DNA from: CBFHOS01 sp965657645
GTDB taxonomy: Bacteria > Pseudomonadota > Alphaproteobacteria > Puniceispirillales > Puniceispirillaceae
Direction of reading: 5' to 3'
Assembly (NCBI GenBank): GCA_965657645.1
Contig: CBFHOS010000020.1
Coordinates: 1-32,105 of the forward strand
DNA: 32,105 nucleotides
The position numbers were made by a program, and so were the translations under genes. Each line of letters opens with the position of its first letter. Positions within the stretch are counted from its first letter, which is position 1. Of the stretch, positions 31,940 to 32,105 are shown piece after piece. Below the pieces are notes generated by a model, which did no database searches, was not told the DNA's origin, and saw nothing but the letters and a program-made list of their open reading frames with translations.

Positions 31940-32105
31940 TGAACCCCGCTGGCGATGCTATCTGGATTAACCGCACAGATGAGGCGTCAGTGCCCGGCCA
32001 GAAAAATTCAGGCCAAAAGATGGTAGGCCAGAAAATCGTAGGCCAGAAAATCTTGTTTTGGCAGGATGGTCAGGTTGTTGAAATCTGGCATGGTGAGCAT
32101 GCATC
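31939..32105 (+). CDS. Start of a further gene, probably ribonuclease G/E; truncated by the window edge
   Basis: An open frame starts at an ATG that overlaps the maf stop (TAATG) and runs past the window edge, 55 codons seen. The N-terminus MNPAGDAIWINRTDEASVPG is followed by four copies of a GQK-xx pentapeptide, then FWQDGQVVEIWHGEHA. The identity is inferred from gene order, since RNase G often follows maf in alphaproteobacteria; the visible residues alone do not prove it. The repeat makes the N-terminus unusual whatever the protein is. Confidence 0.6.
   Translation, partial: MNPAGDAIWINRTDEASVPGQKNSGQKMVGQKIVGQKILFWQDGQVVEIWHGEHA
31996..32055. repeat. 15-bp in-frame tandem repeat, four copies
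   Basis: ggccagaaaaattca, ggccaaaagatggta, ggccagaaaatcgta and ggccagaaaatcttg follow one another without gaps. They encode GQKNS, GQKMV, GQKIV and GQKIL near residue 20-39 of the last open frame. The period is a multiple of three, so changes in copy number would keep the frame. Confidence 0.85.

Overview
The window looks like a chromosomal stretch of a free-living alphaproteobacterium. Supporting signs are the family set (COQ9, DUF1192, DUF465, DUF1013/TrcR, DUF2948, UPF0262, bS21 next to COQ9, and the murA - DUF2948 - hisD - UPF0262 - phosphatase - infA - maf order), moderate GC, and many genes joined by ATGA or TAATG junctions. A marine SAR116/Rhodospirillales-like bacterium is my best guess, from general resemblance only. 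I see no insertion sequence, prophage, CRISPR array, integrase or rRNA. Most of the window is housekeeping.

Layout. Positions 1-4000 (minus strand) hold the glycine cleavage operon gcvT-gcvH-gcvP (gcvP runs off the left edge) behind a tandem glycine riboswitch. Positions 4218-7359 (plus) carry an M3 oligoendopeptidase F coupled to an ABC1/UbiB-type kinase. Positions 7430-10413 (minus) are pntA-pntB, the proton-translocating transhydrogenase. rpsU (minus) and a COQ9-family gene (plus) diverge around 11 kb, with a strong terminator after rpsU. metA (plus) meets purE-purK (minus) stop to stop at 12.88 kb. Small alphaproteobacterial genes follow: DUF465, trcR (DUF1013), DUF1192. Then come ygfZ with a coupled exported six-cysteine protein, and an MFS permease, all on the minus strand.

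From 18.77 kb the plus strand carries clpB, a TauE/SafE-type permease, a two-domain extradiol-dioxygenase-like protein and a Rid-family protein. A tRNA-Thr(GGU) lies on the minus strand at 23.7 kb. Next is a minus-strand pair: a TVP38/TMEM64 membrane protein and a mercuric-reductase-like flavoprotein. The right end (plus) is a dense core cluster: a 54-codon basic protein, murA, DUF2948, hisD, UPF0262, a low-molecular-weight phosphatase, infA, maf and the start of a further gene, probably RNase G/E.

I did not find a clear new defence or mobile system. The points most worth a second look are these. (1) The dioxygenase-like protein keeps the iron triad but has Gln where type I extradiol enzymes have their conserved catalytic His, and it sits beside a Rid-family deaminase-like protein. 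(2) MetA has Glu111, the residue associated with acetyl-CoA rather than succinyl-CoA use. (3) The flavoprotein/TVP38 pair may be an uncharacterised membrane redox module. (4) Short tandem repeats (periods 9, 11, 12, 15 and 16 bp) recur at five or more unrelated places, including in-frame inside three genes.
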